A stretch of 64,000 nucleotides of DNA from Thermodesulfobacteriota bacterium (GCA_040753795.1 JBFMDX010000002.1:124001-188000), one strand, 5' to 3'; counted from the first letter of the stretch, positions 8,809 to 19,099 are shown. Numbers and translations are program-made. Notes: generated from the sequence alone by a model not told the origin.

Positions 8809-10194
8809 CTAAAACTCGATATTCCCGGGTGTCCGGGGAAAGGGGATGACGTCCCGGATATTGGTTATGCCGGTCAGCAGCATCAGCAGGCGCTCGAAAC
8901 CAAGGCCGAAGCCGCTGTGGGGAACGCTGCCGAAACGGCGTGAATCCAGATACCACCAGTAGTCTTCCGGAGAAAGTCCCATGGACGTCATTCGTGACTT
9001 CAGGACATCCAGCCGTTCTTCCCGCTGGCTGCCGCCGATAATTTCTCCGATGCGGGGTGCCAGAACGTCCATGGCCGCCACGGTCCGGCCGTCATCGTTG
9101 ACGCGCATGTAAAACGGTTTTAGCCGCGCGGGATAGTTAAAGACGATCACCGGTTTTTTAAAGTGGCGCTCCGTCAGGTATCGCTCATGTTCGGACTGGA
9201 GATCATGCCCCCAGACGGGAGGGAACTCGAATGTCGTACCCGATGTTGTCAATATGTCGACGGCCTCGTCGTAAGGAATCCGGACAAAATCATGATTCAC
9301 TATATTATCCAGGGTCTCCCCCAAATTTTTGTCCACAAAATTTTTAAACAGCTCAATATCTTCAGCGCAGTTCCGGGCCACTGTCGATATCAGGTGCTTG
9401 AGAAAAGACTCGGCCAGATCCATGTTCGCGGTCAGGTCGCAGAAAGCCATCTCCGGCTCCACCATCCAGAATTCAGCCGCGTGCCGGGAAGTGTTGGAAT
9501 TTTCCGCCCGGAAGGTGGGGCCGAAGGTATAGACCCGGCCCAGGGCCAGGGCGAACATTTCCGCCTCCAACTGCCCGGAAACCGTCATCCCGGCGGCTTT
9601 TCCGAAAAAATCCCCCGTGTAGTCCGGTTGACCGCTGGCGCGGGGGAGGTTGGCCATGTCCAGGGTGGTGACCTGGAACAGCTTACCCGCTCCTTCGCAG
9701 TCCGAGGCGGTCAGAATGGGCGTATGAATATAATAGAAACCGCTATCCCTGAAAAACTGATGGATGGCGTAAGACAACTCGGAACGGACGCGGAAGACGG
9801 CGCCGTACTTGTTGGTCCGGGGCCGGAGATGGGCGATGGTCCGCAGGAACTCGTCCGTGTGGCGTTTTTTCTGAAGAGGGTAATCTTCCGGGGCTGGACT
9901 GACGATGTCGATTCGCCCGGCCTGGAGTTCCCATTTCTGGCCTTTGCCGGGGGACGCCTGCAGCGAACCGGATACGGTTATCGCTGACCCGGTGTTCAGA
10001 CGGTTCACCTCATCGTAATTAGGCAGAGACCGGTCGGCGATCACCTGGAGATTTTTCAGGCAGGATCCATCGTTTATTTCCAGAAAGGAAAAATCCTTTG
10101 CGTCCCGCCGGGTGCGCACCCAGCCGCTGACAACGATATCGTCTTCCGGCCGGTTGCTGCTCAATATCTGCTGAATCCGTAATCGTTCCGTCAT
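8809..10194 (-). CDS. asnS: Asparagine--tRNA ligase
   Basis: A 461-residue class IIb synthetase that charges tRNA-Asn. The N-terminal OB-fold anticodon-binding domain ([24 protein letters not shown]) is followed by the class II core: motif 2 region [29 protein letters not shown] and motif 3 [30 protein letters not shown] at the C-terminus. The NTSRH sequence and the overall length separate it from AspS, which carries a long insertion. A direct AsnRS means the organism does not depend solely on amidotransferase for Asn-tRNA. Downstream on the same strand is the 4Fe-4S protein. Confidence 0.95.
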   Translation of the reverse strand: MTERLRIQQILSSNRPEDDIVVSGWVRTRRDAKDFSFLEINDGSCLKNLQVIADRSLPNYDEVNRLNTGSAITVSGSLQASPGKGQKWELQAGRIDIVSPAPEDYPLQKKRHTDEFLRTIAHLRPRTNKYGAVFRVRSELSYAIHQFFRDSGFYYIHTPILTASDCEGAGKLFQVTTLDMANLPRASGQPDYTGDFFGKAAGMTVSGQLEAEMFALALGRVYTFGPTFRAENSNTSRHAAEFWMVEPEMAFCDLTANMDLAESFLKHLISTVARNCAEDIELFKNFVDKNLGETLDNIVNHDFVRIPYDEAVDILTTSGTTFEFPPVWGHDLQSEHERYLTERHFKKPVIVFNYPARLKPFYMRVNDDGRTVAAMDVLAPRIGEIIGGSQREERLDVLKSRMTSMGLSPEDYWWYLDSRRFGSVPHSGFGLGFERLLMLLTGITNIRDVIPFPRTPGNIEF

Positions 10195-10233
10195 GGTCAG
10201 TTCCCCAGTTTTTTGGCGGGATCATAGCACAAG

Positions 10234-10289
10234 AAAAAGCCGTTCTCAAATCCGCGGAACGACAACCCGCGCCGCGGATTTGAAACGGT
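10234..10289 (-). terminator. Rho-independent terminator after the first radical SAM gene
   Basis: On the minus strand a long stem (CCGTT TCAAATCCGCGG paired with CCGCGGATTTGA G AACGG, one bulge, about 17 pairs) is followed by CTTTTTC. It lies just past the stop of the radical SAM gene ending at 10341 and separates it from asnS. Confidence 0.85.
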
Positions 10290-10340
10290 ATTGGCTTATC
10301 TGACGGATATGGGGAAACCGCGGAAAAAGGAGGTCACGGT

Positions 10341-12128
10341 TTACAGAAACTGCCTGACGTAATCCTGAAACATGCTTTTGATTTCCGGGTTTGCCTCCCG
10401 GTTGTATAAGCGCTCAAACACGCCGACAAATCCTGTCTGTTTGTTGGAATAGGCCATGGAGGCGACATGATCCAGGTGGGCACTGACACCGAGGTGAGCG
10501 CCGGTAGCCGACATCCAGTCCGTGAACCGTTCCTTGAGACTGCTTTCGCCGTTCCGGGAGGGTTTTTTCAAGGCTTTCCAGCCGGCGGCCAGGCCGATGC
10601 GAAGGGCCGTTTGTGTGGAGCAGACCCGTTGAAGCGTGTCGAACATCATGAAAAAGGTTACCAGCGGGCTGCTTTTCAGCGATTCCGGAATGGCCCGGTT
10701 GGATTCCATCAAGTCCGAGGTGGTCAGGGAGCAGAAGTAGGGAGTCGTTCCTTTGCGCCCGTAAAGATAGGTGCCGTTTTCCTGTGAGTCGGTAAAGTTT
10801 TTCGAACCCGGCAAATCATTGAGAACAGTGGCCTGCAGGGTAATTTTGTTCTCCAGGCAGAATCTGGCCACCTCTACTCCGGAATGATCGTCCAGGGAAT
10901 GAAAATAATCGTGCGGCAGTCCGGTAATAAAAGCGCCATGAAGCGAGATCCCCTGATCCTGGATTTTTTTTATCTGGCGGGAGTAATATTCCGGAACGGT
11001 CAGATGCTGTTCTTCAATGGCCCTGGCGGCCGGTTTGCAGATGGCTTTCAGGTTGTCGAGGTTGAGCGATTCCAGACCCACAAAAAAATGGGCGCAGCCG
11101 GAACGCCTCATCTTTTCCATCAGGCGTGGATCGTCGGCAATCTCTATGGAAATCTGGGTCAGATAATTGATTTTGATGTTTCTCCTGACCAGTTCCTCGA
11201 TAATCTCTTCCAGATTTTTCCGGCTGAGCAGCATGTTGTCAGGAAGGAAGACATAAAACCGGTTTTTATAGCTGGGCCCTTCTTTTTGCATAAATTCGAT
11301 TTCATTCACAAAGTCGCTGGGGGTGCGGCACATGAATTTGCGCTGGTGCCTGGGCAGGGCCGCGATGGAACAGAAACTGCAGGAGTATGGGCAGCCCAGA
11401 TAGGGGGCAGCCACTTTGGCCCGGCAGGTGTGATAAAAAAAGTGGCCGATAACCGGTATTTTTTTGATGTAAGGCGCTTTCATTTCCGGCAGGAGGCGGA
11501 TGTTTTCGCTTCCCCAGACGCCGTCTTCAAGGGTGATTTGGCCGACATATTCGGGTTTCAAGGTGTTGCTTTTCAGATCGGATATGATCTCGCTGATAAC
11601 GATCGAATCACCCGGTCCGAGGACACGCGCCACCAGTTCCGGATGGGGAAGATGCGGCTTGAGTAGAATATCAATGTCTTCCGGAACGGAAGAAACATGA
11701 ATCCCGCCGATGATAACCGGGATTTTCGCCTGGTTCAGGGCCAGGGTAACCATGGCCGCCACCGGAAAGTTGGCGCTGATGGAGGTGATCAGCACGGCCA
11801 GAGGTTTGCGGCCCTCTTTTTTTATGATGTCGGCGATTTTTCTCCGGCGGCCGTCAGCGATGTGAATAAAAACGTCTTTTTCGATTCTGGCCACCTGGTT
11901 GGCGATGTAGTAAGTGGCATAATTTTCAAAACCGAAAAATTCGTTTAATCCATGACGAACTTTGGCCTGATCAAAGTCAAGGAAATCCAAATAATTGTCT
12001 TTGTTTAACCGACCGGCGTCCCGGCCGGTGAGATAGGTCAGGGCGTCGACAATGGTGGCCGCGGGGTTATCAAGAAGGCCCATAAAATCATAGGTAATTG
12101 GATTGTATATGATATAATACCCATTCAT
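10341..12128 (-). CDS. B12-binding-type radical SAM protein, paralog 1
   Basis: A 595-residue protein. An N-terminal Rossmann-like domain of the cobalamin-binding radical SAM type (VPLAVLITSISANFPVA-like stretch and VIIGGIHVSS, residues about 95-150) is followed by a radical SAM domain with CPYSCSFC (CxxxCxxC cluster motif, around residue 247) and GLESLNLDNLKAI. The classic DxHxxG cobalamin-ligand motif is not evident, so B12 binding is uncertain. The C-terminal 150 residues (SSPLVTFFMMFDTLQRVC...) have no recognised family. The start is set at ATG 12128 by alignment with its paralog at 12959-14752; a TTG two codons earlier is possible. Radical SAM chemistry, substrate unknown. Confidence 0.85.
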   Translation of the reverse strand: MNGYYIIYNPITYDFMGLLDNPAATIVDALTYLTGRDAGRLNKDNYLDFLDFDQAKVRHGLNEFFGFENYATYYIANQVARIEKDVFIHIADGRRRKIADIIKKEGRKPLAVLITSISANFPVAAMVTLALNQAKIPVIIGGIHVSSVPEDIDILLKPHLPHPELVARVLGPGDSIVISEIISDLKSNTLKPEYVGQITLEDGVWGSENIRLLPEMKAPYIKKIPVIGHFFYHTCRAKVAAPYLGCPYSCSFCSIAALPRHQRKFMCRTPSDFVNEIEFMQKEGPSYKNRFYVFLPDNMLLSRKNLEEIIEELVRRNIKINYLTQISIEIADDPRLMEKMRRSGCAHFFVGLESLNLDNLKAICKPAARAIEEQHLTVPEYYSRQIKKIQDQGISLHGAFITGLPHDYFHSLDDHSGVEVARFCLENKITLQATVLNDLPGSKNFTDSQENGTYLYGRKGTTPYFCSLTTSDLMESNRAIPESLKSSPLVTFFMMFDTLQRVCSTQTALRIGLAAGWKALKKPSRNGESSLKERFTDWMSATGAHLGVSAHLDHVASMAYSNKQTGFVGVFERLYNREANPEIKSMFQDYVRQFL

Positions 12129-12306
12129 ATTCAAGAGCCTACCCGAATGGCGTTATGCATTAGTGGAAACAAACCCCCAAAAATTTAATACCAGAAAAAC
12201 GGATAAAGGCAACAAAAAAATGAGGTTATAAAAATTAAGGATGATTTTCCAAGCCGGTTGCGCCATGATCGGAAACCGGGAACGACCGGCAGGGGAGAAT
12301 TTAAGG

Positions 12307-12969
12307 ATGATTATTATCGGTTTGACGGATATTCACGGGCAACTGGCGGCTGTCGACGGGATGGCGGCTGTATTGCGAAAGGCCGATATGGTGTTGCTGG
12401 CCGGGGATATTACTCACTTCGGCCGGGAGGATGCGGCCGGACAGGTGCTTTTTAAAATCCGGAAATACGCTTCGGTCGTTCTGGCTGTCTGCGGCAATTG
12501 TGATTACGCCGGGGTGGAAAAGGTGCTGACCCGGGAAAAAGTAAGTTGCCATGGCGTTCGCGTCCTGGCTGACGGCGTGGCGTTTGTCGGGCTGGGCGGG
12601 TCGTTGACGACGCCGTTTCATACGCCCGGAGAGTACACGGAAGATGAACTGGCGGGGTTCCTGGATGCCGCCGCCACGGACCTCAATAGCGAATTGCCGC
12701 TGGTGCTGATTTCCCATCAGCCGCCGCTGCATACCGCCTGTGACCGTTTGAGCGACGGCACTCATGTGGGCAGCCGCGCCGTCAGGCAATTTATTGAAAG
12801 GTACCAGCCATTGCTATGCCTCACCGGGCATATTCACGAAGCAGCGGGAATGGACCGGATCGGCCGGACCGTGATCGTGAATCCCGGTCCGATAGGCCGG
12901 GGAGGGTTTATGCGCGCTGAAATCACCGGCCGGCAGGCGGCCGTTACGCTGGAAAGGGTCAGCGAATAA
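12307..12969 (+). CDS. Metallophosphoesterase
   Basis: A 220-residue calcineurin-like phosphoesterase. Metal-site motifs are in order: LTDIHGQ (DxH, residue about 6-8), [10 protein letters not shown] (GD, about 33), CGNCD (GN-D, about 63), and ISHQPPLH and [10 protein letters not shown] for the later histidines. The start is chosen for its AGGGGAG ribosome binding site at 12292-12298; an in-frame ATG at 12241 is upstream but lacks one. The gene lies between, and opposite to, two paralogous radical SAM genes: divergent from the first and overlapping the second tail to tail by 11 bases. A functional link with them is inferred from position only. Confidence 0.85.
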   Translation: MIIIGLTDIHGQLAAVDGMAAVLRKADMVLLAGDITHFGREDAAGQVLFKIRKYASVVLAVCGNCDYAGVEKVLTREKVSCHGVRVLADGVAFVGLGGSLTTPFHTPGEYTEDELAGFLDAAATDLNSELPLVLISHQPPLHTACDRLSDGTHVGSRAVRQFIERYQPLLCLTGHIHEAAGMDRIGRTVIVNPGPIGRGGFMRAEITGRQAAVTLERVSE

Positions 12970-14752
12970 ACGGTTTGACATACTCCCGGAATAGGTTTCT
13001 CACTTCCGGACGGGTTTCCGCGTTGAAAAGCCTTTCAAAACAACCGGTATAACCGGTTTTCCGGTTGGAGTAGGCGATGGCTTCAATGTGCTCCTTGTGG
13101 GAGCTGACGCCCAGTTGGGAACCCACCGCTCCCATCACGTCGTAGTATCGTTCCACCAGGCTGCGGCGGCCCTTGGCAGTGGGGTGCTGCCAGGCTTTCG
13201 CGGCGGAATGGAGAGATATTTTCAGCGCGTTTTTCCGGGCGCAGACTCGCTGCACTATATCATAGGTCATGTAAAAGCTGACCAGGGGGCTGTTGTAAAG
13301 GGAGTCCGGCATGGGCCGGTTGGATTCCATCAGGTCGGAGGTGGACAGCGCGCAGAAGTAAGGGACGCTGCCCTGCCGGCCGTACCGGTAGGCGCCGCTT
13401 TCCTGGCTTTCCCTGAAGTTTTTCGATCCCGGCAGATCATTTAAAACCGTGGCTTGAATGGTAATGTTGTTGGCCAGGCAGAAGTCGGCCACGGCAATGC
13501 CGGAATGATCGTCCAGGCCTTTGAAATAGTCGTAGGGCATGCCGGTGATAAAGGCACCATGGATGGAAATGCCGTGATTCTGAATTTTTTTGATCTGCCG
13601 GGCATAGTAATCGGCCACGGACAGACCGCTTTTCTCAATTTCTTTTACCGCCGGTTTATTGATGGATTTGAGGTTGTCCAGGCTCAGGGATTCAAACCCG
13701 ATAAAGAAATGCGAGGCGCCGGACTGCCGCAGCTTTTCCATGAGCTCCGGACAATCCGCTATTTCGATGGAAATCTGGGAGATGTAATTGATTTTTATCC
13801 GGCGGGCGATCATCTCATCCAGAAATGATTCCAGCTTCTTTCTGCTCAACAGCAGGTTATCCGGCAGAAACACATAAAACCGGTTTTTAAAACTGGCGCC
13901 CCCCTGCTGGCGGCTTTCGATTTCATCCACAAAGTCCTTTGGCGTCCGGGCCATGAATTTGCGCTGGGCCATGGGCAGAGAGGAGATTGAGCAGAAATTG
14001 CATGAATAGGGACAGCCAAGGTATGGCGCGGCCACGTTGCCACGGGTGATGCGGCTCAGGTAATTGCCGATCAGGGGGAGCTTTTTCAGGTAGGGCGGTT
14101 CGATGCCGGGCAGCACGGCGATATTTTTTTTCCCCCAGACGCCGTCTTCCAGGGTGATGGACCCGGTGTATTCAGGCTTCAGGGCCATGGCGTTCAAGTC
14201 GTTCAGGATTTCGGCGATGACCCTGGAGTCCCCCGGCCCTTTGACCAGGGATACCAGTTCCGGGTGAGGGACATTCCGGCGGATCAGCGTATCGACATCA
14301 TCGGCCGAAGACGAGACATGGATGCCGCCGAAAATAACCGGGACCCTTCCGTAGTTAAGAGCCATGGCGGACAGGGCCGCGGTCGGGAAGTTGGCGCTGA
14401 TGCAGGTCATGAAAACGGCCGCGGGTCTGCCGGTTTCCCGGTTGATGATGGTATCAATTTTTTCCCGTTTGCCGTCGGCAATATAAATTCTGGCGGAAGG
14501 ATTGACCCGGGCCACCTGGTTGGCAATATAGTATGTGGCGTAATTATCGATGCCGTAGAAGGCATTGATGCCGGTTCGCTCTCTGCTGGCGTCAAATTGC
14601 AGAAAACGGGTGTAGCTGGTTTCATTCAAGGCGCGGTAATCCTGACGGGTCAGATAGGAAAGAACGTCCATCATCGTGGCGGACGGGTTGGACAGCATGC
14701 CCATCAGATCATAAGCAATGGGATTGTATACAATGTAATACTGGTCACTCAT
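12959..14752 (-). CDS. B12-binding-type radical SAM protein, paralog 2
   Basis: A 597-residue protein clearly paralogous over its whole length to the one at 10341-12128: both begin with a YYIxYNPI/ADYDxMGxL-type start, share [27 protein letters not shown], [17 protein letters not shown], [11 protein letters not shown], [14 protein letters not shown], [10 protein letters not shown] and TSDLMESNR. The CxxxCxxC cluster motif is intact. Upstream of the chosen ATG is GGGGG at good spacing; an earlier in-frame ATG at 14839 would add 29 residues with no match in the paralog. Its stop overlaps the phosphoesterase stop. Two retained full-length paralogs suggest different substrates or partners in one pathway. 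Confidence 0.85.
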   Translation of the reverse strand: MSDQYYIVYNPIAYDLMGMLSNPSATMMDVLSYLTRQDYRALNETSYTRFLQFDASRERTGINAFYGIDNYATYYIANQVARVNPSARIYIADGKREKIDTIINRETGRPAAVFMTCISANFPTAALSAMALNYGRVPVIFGGIHVSSSADDVDTLIRRNVPHPELVSLVKGPGDSRVIAEILNDLNAMALKPEYTGSITLEDGVWGKKNIAVLPGIEPPYLKKLPLIGNYLSRITRGNVAAPYLGCPYSCNFCSISSLPMAQRKFMARTPKDFVDEIESRQQGGASFKNRFYVFLPDNLLLSRKKLESFLDEMIARRIKINYISQISIEIADCPELMEKLRQSGASHFFIGFESLSLDNLKSINKPAVKEIEKSGLSVADYYARQIKKIQNHGISIHGAFITGMPYDYFKGLDDHSGIAVADFCLANNITIQATVLNDLPGSKNFRESQESGAYRYGRQGSVPYFCALSTSDLMESNRPMPDSLYNSPLVSFYMTYDIVQRVCARKNALKISLHSAAKAWQHPTAKGRRSLVERYYDVMGAVGSQLGVSSHKEHIEAIAYSNRKTGYTGCFERLFNAETRPEVRNLFREYVKPFIR

Positions 14753-15077
14753 TAAGATACCCCCGCCGGTGAAATTACCGCTGCCGACCGGGCAGCCGAC
14801 TTTGCGTAAAATAACACACATGAATATTTGTTCAAGCACGAAAAGCGTTGCCCGCCGGATAACCGCGGACCGACGGCCGGGTGTTTTGTACGGCTGAACA
14901 ATGTTCCGTAACCTTTCTGCTAACCGCTTTATTGAGTTGCTTTTTTTCTTGACGGCTTCCGTCCGATAATATAGAAAATGAATTTTCTTCAGGCTTCAGG
15001 TTTGGTGGTCGTTCATGAATCATGAATAATGTAACTGGTTTTTAACATTTTAAAATAAGAGAAAAGAAGAGGTCGTG
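14753..15077. other. 325-base divergent intergenic region
   Basis: This gap separates the minus-strand radical SAM gene from the ETF-oxidoreductase operon. It contains a TTGACG (14949-14954) followed 15 bases on by TATAGA, a possible but imperfect promoter for the downstream operon, and a GA-rich leader (AAGAGAAAAGAAGAGG) directly before the start codon. No RNA gene or coding region is apparent. Confidence 0.4.
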
Positions 15078-17132
15078 ATGGAAAACTTAATCGTTGGTCC
15101 TGCTGATTTTTCGTTTTTAGGCATCCCCACGGTGATTTTTTCGTTTCTGATCCCCGTCGTGGGGGTGGGGTGTTTTGCCTATATTATTGCCAAGCGGCTG
15201 GCGCCGATTGTCAAGGCCGCGCCTGACAACCGGTTTGACCGCATTCCGGAGCGCCTGATCCAGTTTATTCAGATCTGGCTGCTGCAGTGGCGGCAACCCC
15301 GTTACATGATGGCCGGTGTTCTGCACATCATGATCTTTCTCGGTTTTCTGGTGCTGTCTATCCGCTCCACGGAACTGGTCGTGGTCGGTATTTCCAGTGA
15401 TTTTTCCATGCCCGGGCTCGGCGGTGTGCTGGGATCGATTTACGGTTTTTTCAAGGATTACGCCGCCACCATGGTGCTGATCGCCTGTATTTTCGCCGCC
15501 ATTCGAAGAGTGCGTAAATCGGAAAAGCGTTTCAACGTCCCTGAAAAATATGATCATACGGGGGAAGCCGTTTTCGTGCTGGGCCTGATCTCCACCCTGA
15601 TGATCGCTGAAAGTCTGTACGAAGCCAGCGAATTGGCGGCCACCGGCCACAAGGCCTATGCCATCTTTTCTCTGGTCTGGTTCCAGCGCCTGATCCTCTC
15701 CTTCGCCTCTCCCAAAATGCTTCAGGCCATTCATATCATTTCTTACTATGTCCATGATCTGGTCTTTTTCTTCTTCCTCTGCTTTCTGCCTCAAGGCAAG
15801 CACTTTCACGTTCTTACCTCTTTCTTCAACGTTCTTTTCATGCGTGTCGACCGGGGCAATATCAAACCGGTGCGTTACGATGTTCCGGACGACAAGCTGG
15901 ATGATCTGGAATCCCTCGGCGTCAAGAAGATGGAGGATTTCACCTGGAAGCATATCCTTGATTTCTATTCCTGCGCGGATTGCGGCCGCTGTTCGGACCA
16001 GTGCCCGGCCAACCTGGTGGGCCGTCCCCTGTCTCCCCGGTTTATCAGTATCAAGGCCCGCACCAAGATTTTTGAGAACTATCCCCTGCGGGGCGATTTT
16101 CTGGAAAGCAAGCCGCTGATCGGGGATGTTTTCGAAGAGGATGAAATCTGGTCCTGCACCACCTGCGGCGCCTGTGAACAGGAATGCCCGCTGGGGATTG
16201 AATATATCGACAAGATCGTTGATCTGCGGCGGGGCATGGTCGATGAAGGCATGGTTCCCCAGTCCCTTCAGAAACCCTTGAGCGCCCTGGAGAAGAGGGG
16301 CAACGCCTGGGGCAAGATGGAGAAAAAGAGAGCGGACTGGGCCAAGGTTGAGGATTTTGCCGCTGATTGTCAGGTGAAACTGCTGGAAGAGGGAGACACG
16401 GCTGATACCCTTTATTTTGTCGACAGCATTTCTTCCTATGACGACCGCATGCAGGAACTGGCCCGGGCCACCGCCCGGATCCTGGCCGCCGGAGGGACAG
16501 ATTTCTGTATCCTCGGAAAGGACGAAAAAGACAGCGGCAACGAAGTCAGACGGTTCGGTGAAGAGATGCTGTTCCAGAGTCTTCGCTCCCACAACATTGA
16601 CATGATTATGGAATCCGGCGTCAAGCATATCGTTACCGCCGACCCCCACGCCTTCAATGCCATTAAAAATGATTATCATGACGACAGGCTTCCGTCGATC
16701 GAGCATCTGTCCCAGTACGTTGCCAGAAAAATAAAATCCGGCGAGATTCGTCTTAAATCCGTTGAAGACCCCAGCCGGGTTTATACTTATCATGATCCCT
16801 GCTATCTGGGGCGTCACAACAGCGTGTATGACGACCCCCGGTATGCCATGGACGCCATTCCCGGGCTGCGCCGGGTGGAAATGGCCAAGTTCAGGGACCG
16901 GTCACTGTGCTGCAGCGGCGGCGGGCTGATGCTGTTTTATGAGCCGGAAGAAGAAGAGCGCATGGGCGTGGTCCGGGTAAAGATGGCGGCCGAAGCGGGC
17001 GCGAACGTGATTGTCACCGCCTGCCCCTTCTGCCTGGTGAACATCGAGGACGCCATCAAGGTCGCCAAGATGGACGACACGATGCAGGCCATTGATTTCT
17101 CCGAACTGATCGCGCGCCATTTGGAAAGATAG
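15078..17132 (+). CDS. Membrane Fe-S oxidoreductase, ETF:quinone oxidoreductase type (EMO-like)
   Basis: A 684-residue protein. The N-terminal 260 residues contain about six membrane helices resembling the haem b subunit of nitrate reductase (NarI). Then follow two [4Fe-4S] motifs (CADCGRCSDQCPANLVG, about 301; CTTCGACEQECPLGI, about 361) and two CCG-type cysteine modules of the HdrD/GlpC family (YHDPCYLGRHN, about 573; CCSGGGLM then TACPFCLVN, about 612-655). This domain order next to etfB and etfA is that of the proposed ETF:(methyl)menaquinone oxidoreductase used by anaerobes that oxidise acyl-CoA. It would carry electrons from reduced ETF to menaquinone in the inner membrane. Start by GAAGAGGTC ribosome binding site; GTG one codon earlier is possible. 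Confidence 0.88.
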   Translation: MENLIVGPADFSFLGIPTVIFSFLIPVVGVGCFAYIIAKRLAPIVKAAPDNRFDRIPERLIQFIQIWLLQWRQPRYMMAGVLHIMIFLGFLVLSIRSTELVVVGISSDFSMPGLGGVLGSIYGFFKDYAATMVLIACIFAAIRRVRKSEKRFNVPEKYDHTGEAVFVLGLISTLMIAESLYEASELAATGHKAYAIFSLVWFQRLILSFASPKMLQAIHIISYYVHDLVFFFFLCFLPQGKHFHVLTSFFNVLFMRVDRGNIKPVRYDVPDDKLDDLESLGVKKMEDFTWKHILDFYSCADCGRCSDQCPANLVGRPLSPRFISIKARTKIFENYPLRGDFLESKPLIGDVFEEDEIWSCTTCGACEQECPLGIEYIDKIVDLRRGMVDEGMVPQSLQKPLSALEKRGNAWGKMEKKRADWAKVEDFAADCQVKLLEEGDTADTLYFVDSISSYDDRMQELARATARILAAGGTDFCILGKDEKDSGNEVRRFGEEMLFQSLRSHNIDMIMESGVKHIVTADPHAFNAIKNDYHDDRLPSIEHLSQYVARKIKSGEIRLKSVEDPSRVYTYHDPCYLGRHNSVYDDPRYAMDAIPGLRRVEMAKFRDRSLCCSGGGLMLFYEPEEEERMGVVRVKMAAEAGANVIVTACPFCLVNIEDAIKVAKMDDTMQAIDFSELIARHLER

Positions 17133-17135
17133 CGT

Positions 17136-17162
17136 TTCCCGGGACGAAGCCGGGCCCGGGAA
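17136..17162 (+). other. Intergenic hairpin between the Fe-S oxidoreductase and etfB
   Basis: TTCCCGGG at 17136-17143 pairs with CCCGGGAA at 17155-17162. No T-run follows, so it is more likely an RNA-processing or stability element that sets different expression of etfBA than a terminator. Confidence 0.5.
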
Positions 17163-17225
17163 GCAGAGAAAACCGTTGGGTTAATGTATGTATGGTAATC
17201 GGAAATAACAGTCGGGAGGACAAAA

Positions 17226-18005
17226 ATGGAAATTTTAGTATGCGTGAAGAGAGTGCCGGATACCGAGGAGAACGAAATCCGGTTAAACAGCGCTGGAAAC
17301 GACATCGAGCGCGATGATCTTGTCTATTCGGTCAACGAATGGGACAACTACGCGGTGGAAGAGGCCATTCAGATCATTGACCGCGTCGGCGGCTGCGTGA
17401 CCGTGGTCACCGTCGGCAATGAAGAGGCCGAAGAGGTTCTTCGCCGGGAAATGGCCATGGGCGCTGAAAAGGGCATTCTGCTCAAGGATGCCGCCTTTGA
17501 AAGCTGCGATGGAAAAGGGATCGCGACCATTCTGGCCGGCCTGGTGAAGAAGGGTAAATATGATCTGATTCTGACCGGCGCCCAGGCGGATGACGGTGCC
17601 GCCCAGGTCGGCGGCATGCTGGCGGCCATGTTGGACCTGCCCTACGCCTCGCTGGTGAACAAGATCGAAGTCCAGGACAATAAGTTGAAGGTCGGACGTG
17701 AAATTGAAGGCGGCAACCAGGAGATGAATGAAATCGAGCTGCCCTGCGTTCTGTCCATTCAGACCGGTATTAACGAACCCCGCTATGTGGGTATTCGTGG
17801 TATCCGCAAGGTCGCTTCGGTGGAGATTCCCGCTTACGGCGCTTCGGATCTCGGTGTTGACGCCGGTTCCATCGGGGCGGTGGTCAAACGGACCGATTAT
17901 TTCGTACCGGCCATGGGCGAGGGCGCGGAAATGATTACCGGCAGCCTGGATGAGATCGTGGCCAAACTGGTTGAAATCTTAAAAGCCAAAGGAGGGATCA
18001 AGTAA
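17226..18005 (+). CDS. etfB: Electron transfer flavoprotein, beta subunit
   Basis: A 259-residue EtfB. It begins ILVCVKRVPDTEEN and contains the expected VNEWDNYAVEEAI, GADDGAAQVGGMLA-type (AQADDGAAQVGGMLAAMLDLPYASLV) and EIELPCVLSIQTGINEPRYVGIRGI stretches; the last is the ETF beta signature region. With EtfA it binds FAD plus AMP or a second FAD and shuttles electrons from acyl-CoA dehydrogenases. AGTCGGGAGGAC is the ribosome binding site. The gene is downstream of the membrane Fe-S oxidoreductase and shares one base with the etfA start (TAATG). Confidence 0.94.
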   Translation: MEILVCVKRVPDTEENEIRLNSAGNDIERDDLVYSVNEWDNYAVEEAIQIIDRVGGCVTVVTVGNEEAEEVLRREMAMGAEKGILLKDAAFESCDGKGIATILAGLVKKGKYDLILTGAQADDGAAQVGGMLAAMLDLPYASLVNKIEVQDNKLKVGREIEGGNQEMNEIELPCVLSIQTGINEPRYVGIRGIRKVASVEIPAYGASDLGVDAGSIGAVVKRTDYFVPAMGEGAEMITGSLDEIVAKLVEILKAKGGIK

Positions 18006-18964
18006 TGGCTCAGATCTTTGCATATATCACCCATAAGAATGGTAAAGCGGATGATACCGCTCTGGAACTGGCCGCCGCGGCTAAAAAAATCAATGCCGGC
18101 GCCGATATCAAGGCCGTTGTCGTGGGCTCGGGCGTGGACGCGGTCTGTCAGGAAGCGGCCGCTTCCTTCAAGGAAGTCTGGAAGATCGACAAGGCGGAGG
18201 TAGCCTACCCCAACGCCGAAATTATCCGGGGCCTGCTGGTCAACGCCCTGCCCAAGGATGCCATTGTTCTGCTGGCCCATGACACCTTTGCCATGGATCT
18301 TGGCCCCGGCCTGTCCATCAAGAAGGGCGTGCCGTATGTGGCCGACGTCGTCGGCATTGACGCCGTGGAAGGGTCGACCCTGAAAGCCGTTCGCCAGGAA
18401 TTCGGCGGTCAGATCAGCACCCATGTCAGCTGCGATATCGCCTCCGGCGCCGTCATCACCCTTCGGCCCGGGGCCTTTGAAGCGGATGAGAGCAAGAGCG
18501 CCGGCGGCAGCGTGGTGGACAAGACCGGCGATGCCGGAACCGTGGCGGCCAAGCGTAAGTTCCTTGAAGTCGTTCAGGCCGAGGCCGGTGAAGTCGACAT
18601 CACCAAAGCCGATGTTCTGGTGTCCATCGGCCGCGGCATTGAAGATCAGGAAAACATCCCTATCGCTCAGGAACTGGCCGAGGCCATGGGCGCGGTCGTT
18701 TCCTGCTCCAGGCCGATTGTTGACGCCAAGTGGCTGGAAAAGGCCCGGCAGGTGGGTACTTCCGGCCAGACCGTCAAGCCGAACATTTACATGGCCATGG
18801 GCATCAGCGGTTCCTTCCAGCACCTGGGCGGTATCAAGGGCGGCTATATCATCGCCGTCAACAAAAATTCCAAGGCGCCGATTTTTCAGGTGGCCGACAT
18901 CGGTGTCGTGGCCAACATCCTGGAGGTCATGCCCGCTCTGACCGAAAAGATCAAAGAGGGTTAA
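18005..18964 (+). CDS. etfA: Electron transfer flavoprotein, alpha subunit
   Basis: A 319-residue EtfA. The C-terminal FAD-binding domain shows LVSIGRGIEDQENIPIAQELAEAMGA-like sequence, then GTSGQTVKPNIYMAMGISGSFQHLGGIKG and IFQVADIGVVANI, the standard EtfA signature. Translationally coupled to etfB. With the upstream membrane oxidoreductase it forms an acyl-CoA to quinone electron path; an acyl-CoA dehydrogenase that could feed it is encoded at 28485-29708. A strong terminator follows. Confidence 0.95.
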   Translation: MAQIFAYITHKNGKADDTALELAAAAKKINAGADIKAVVVGSGVDAVCQEAAASFKEVWKIDKAEVAYPNAEIIRGLLVNALPKDAIVLLAHDTFAMDLGPGLSIKKGVPYVADVVGIDAVEGSTLKAVRQEFGGQISTHVSCDIASGAVITLRPGAFEADESKSAGGSVVDKTGDAGTVAAKRKFLEVVQAEAGEVDITKADVLVSIGRGIEDQENIPIAQELAEAMGAVVSCSRPIVDAKWLEKARQVGTSGQTVKPNIYMAMGISGSFQHLGGIKGGYIIAVNKNSKAPIFQVADIGVVANILEVMPALTEKIKEG

Positions 18965-18988
18965 CCCCAGCCCGATATGTTTATAAAA

Positions 18989-19027
18989 ACCGCCGACGGC
19001 CTGAAAAGGTCGCCGGCGGTTTTTTTA
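18989..19027 (+). terminator. Rho-independent terminator after etfA
   Basis: ACCGCCGACGGCCT gaaa AGGTCGCCGGCGGT stem with a T-run (TTTTTTATTTT), 25 bases past the etfA stop. Confidence 0.92.
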
Positions 19028-19070
19028 TTTTATGGAGGTGGCAGCGAAGCATTCTTTCTTTATTGTTGAC

Positions 19071-19099
19071 TTGACAGCCGGCGGGTTCCAAACTATTTT
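19071..19099 (+). promoter_or_regulatory. Sigma-70 promoter for the DnaJ-family gene
   Basis: TTGACA at 19071-19076, 17-base spacer, TATTTT at 19094-19099, about 90 bases before the start codon. No heat-shock sigma-32 or CIRCE element is seen. Confidence 0.6.

Noticed and set aside
15117-16817. 566-codon minus-strand open frame
   Set aside because: Antisense shadow of the membrane Fe-S oxidoreductase, whose motifs are unambiguous.
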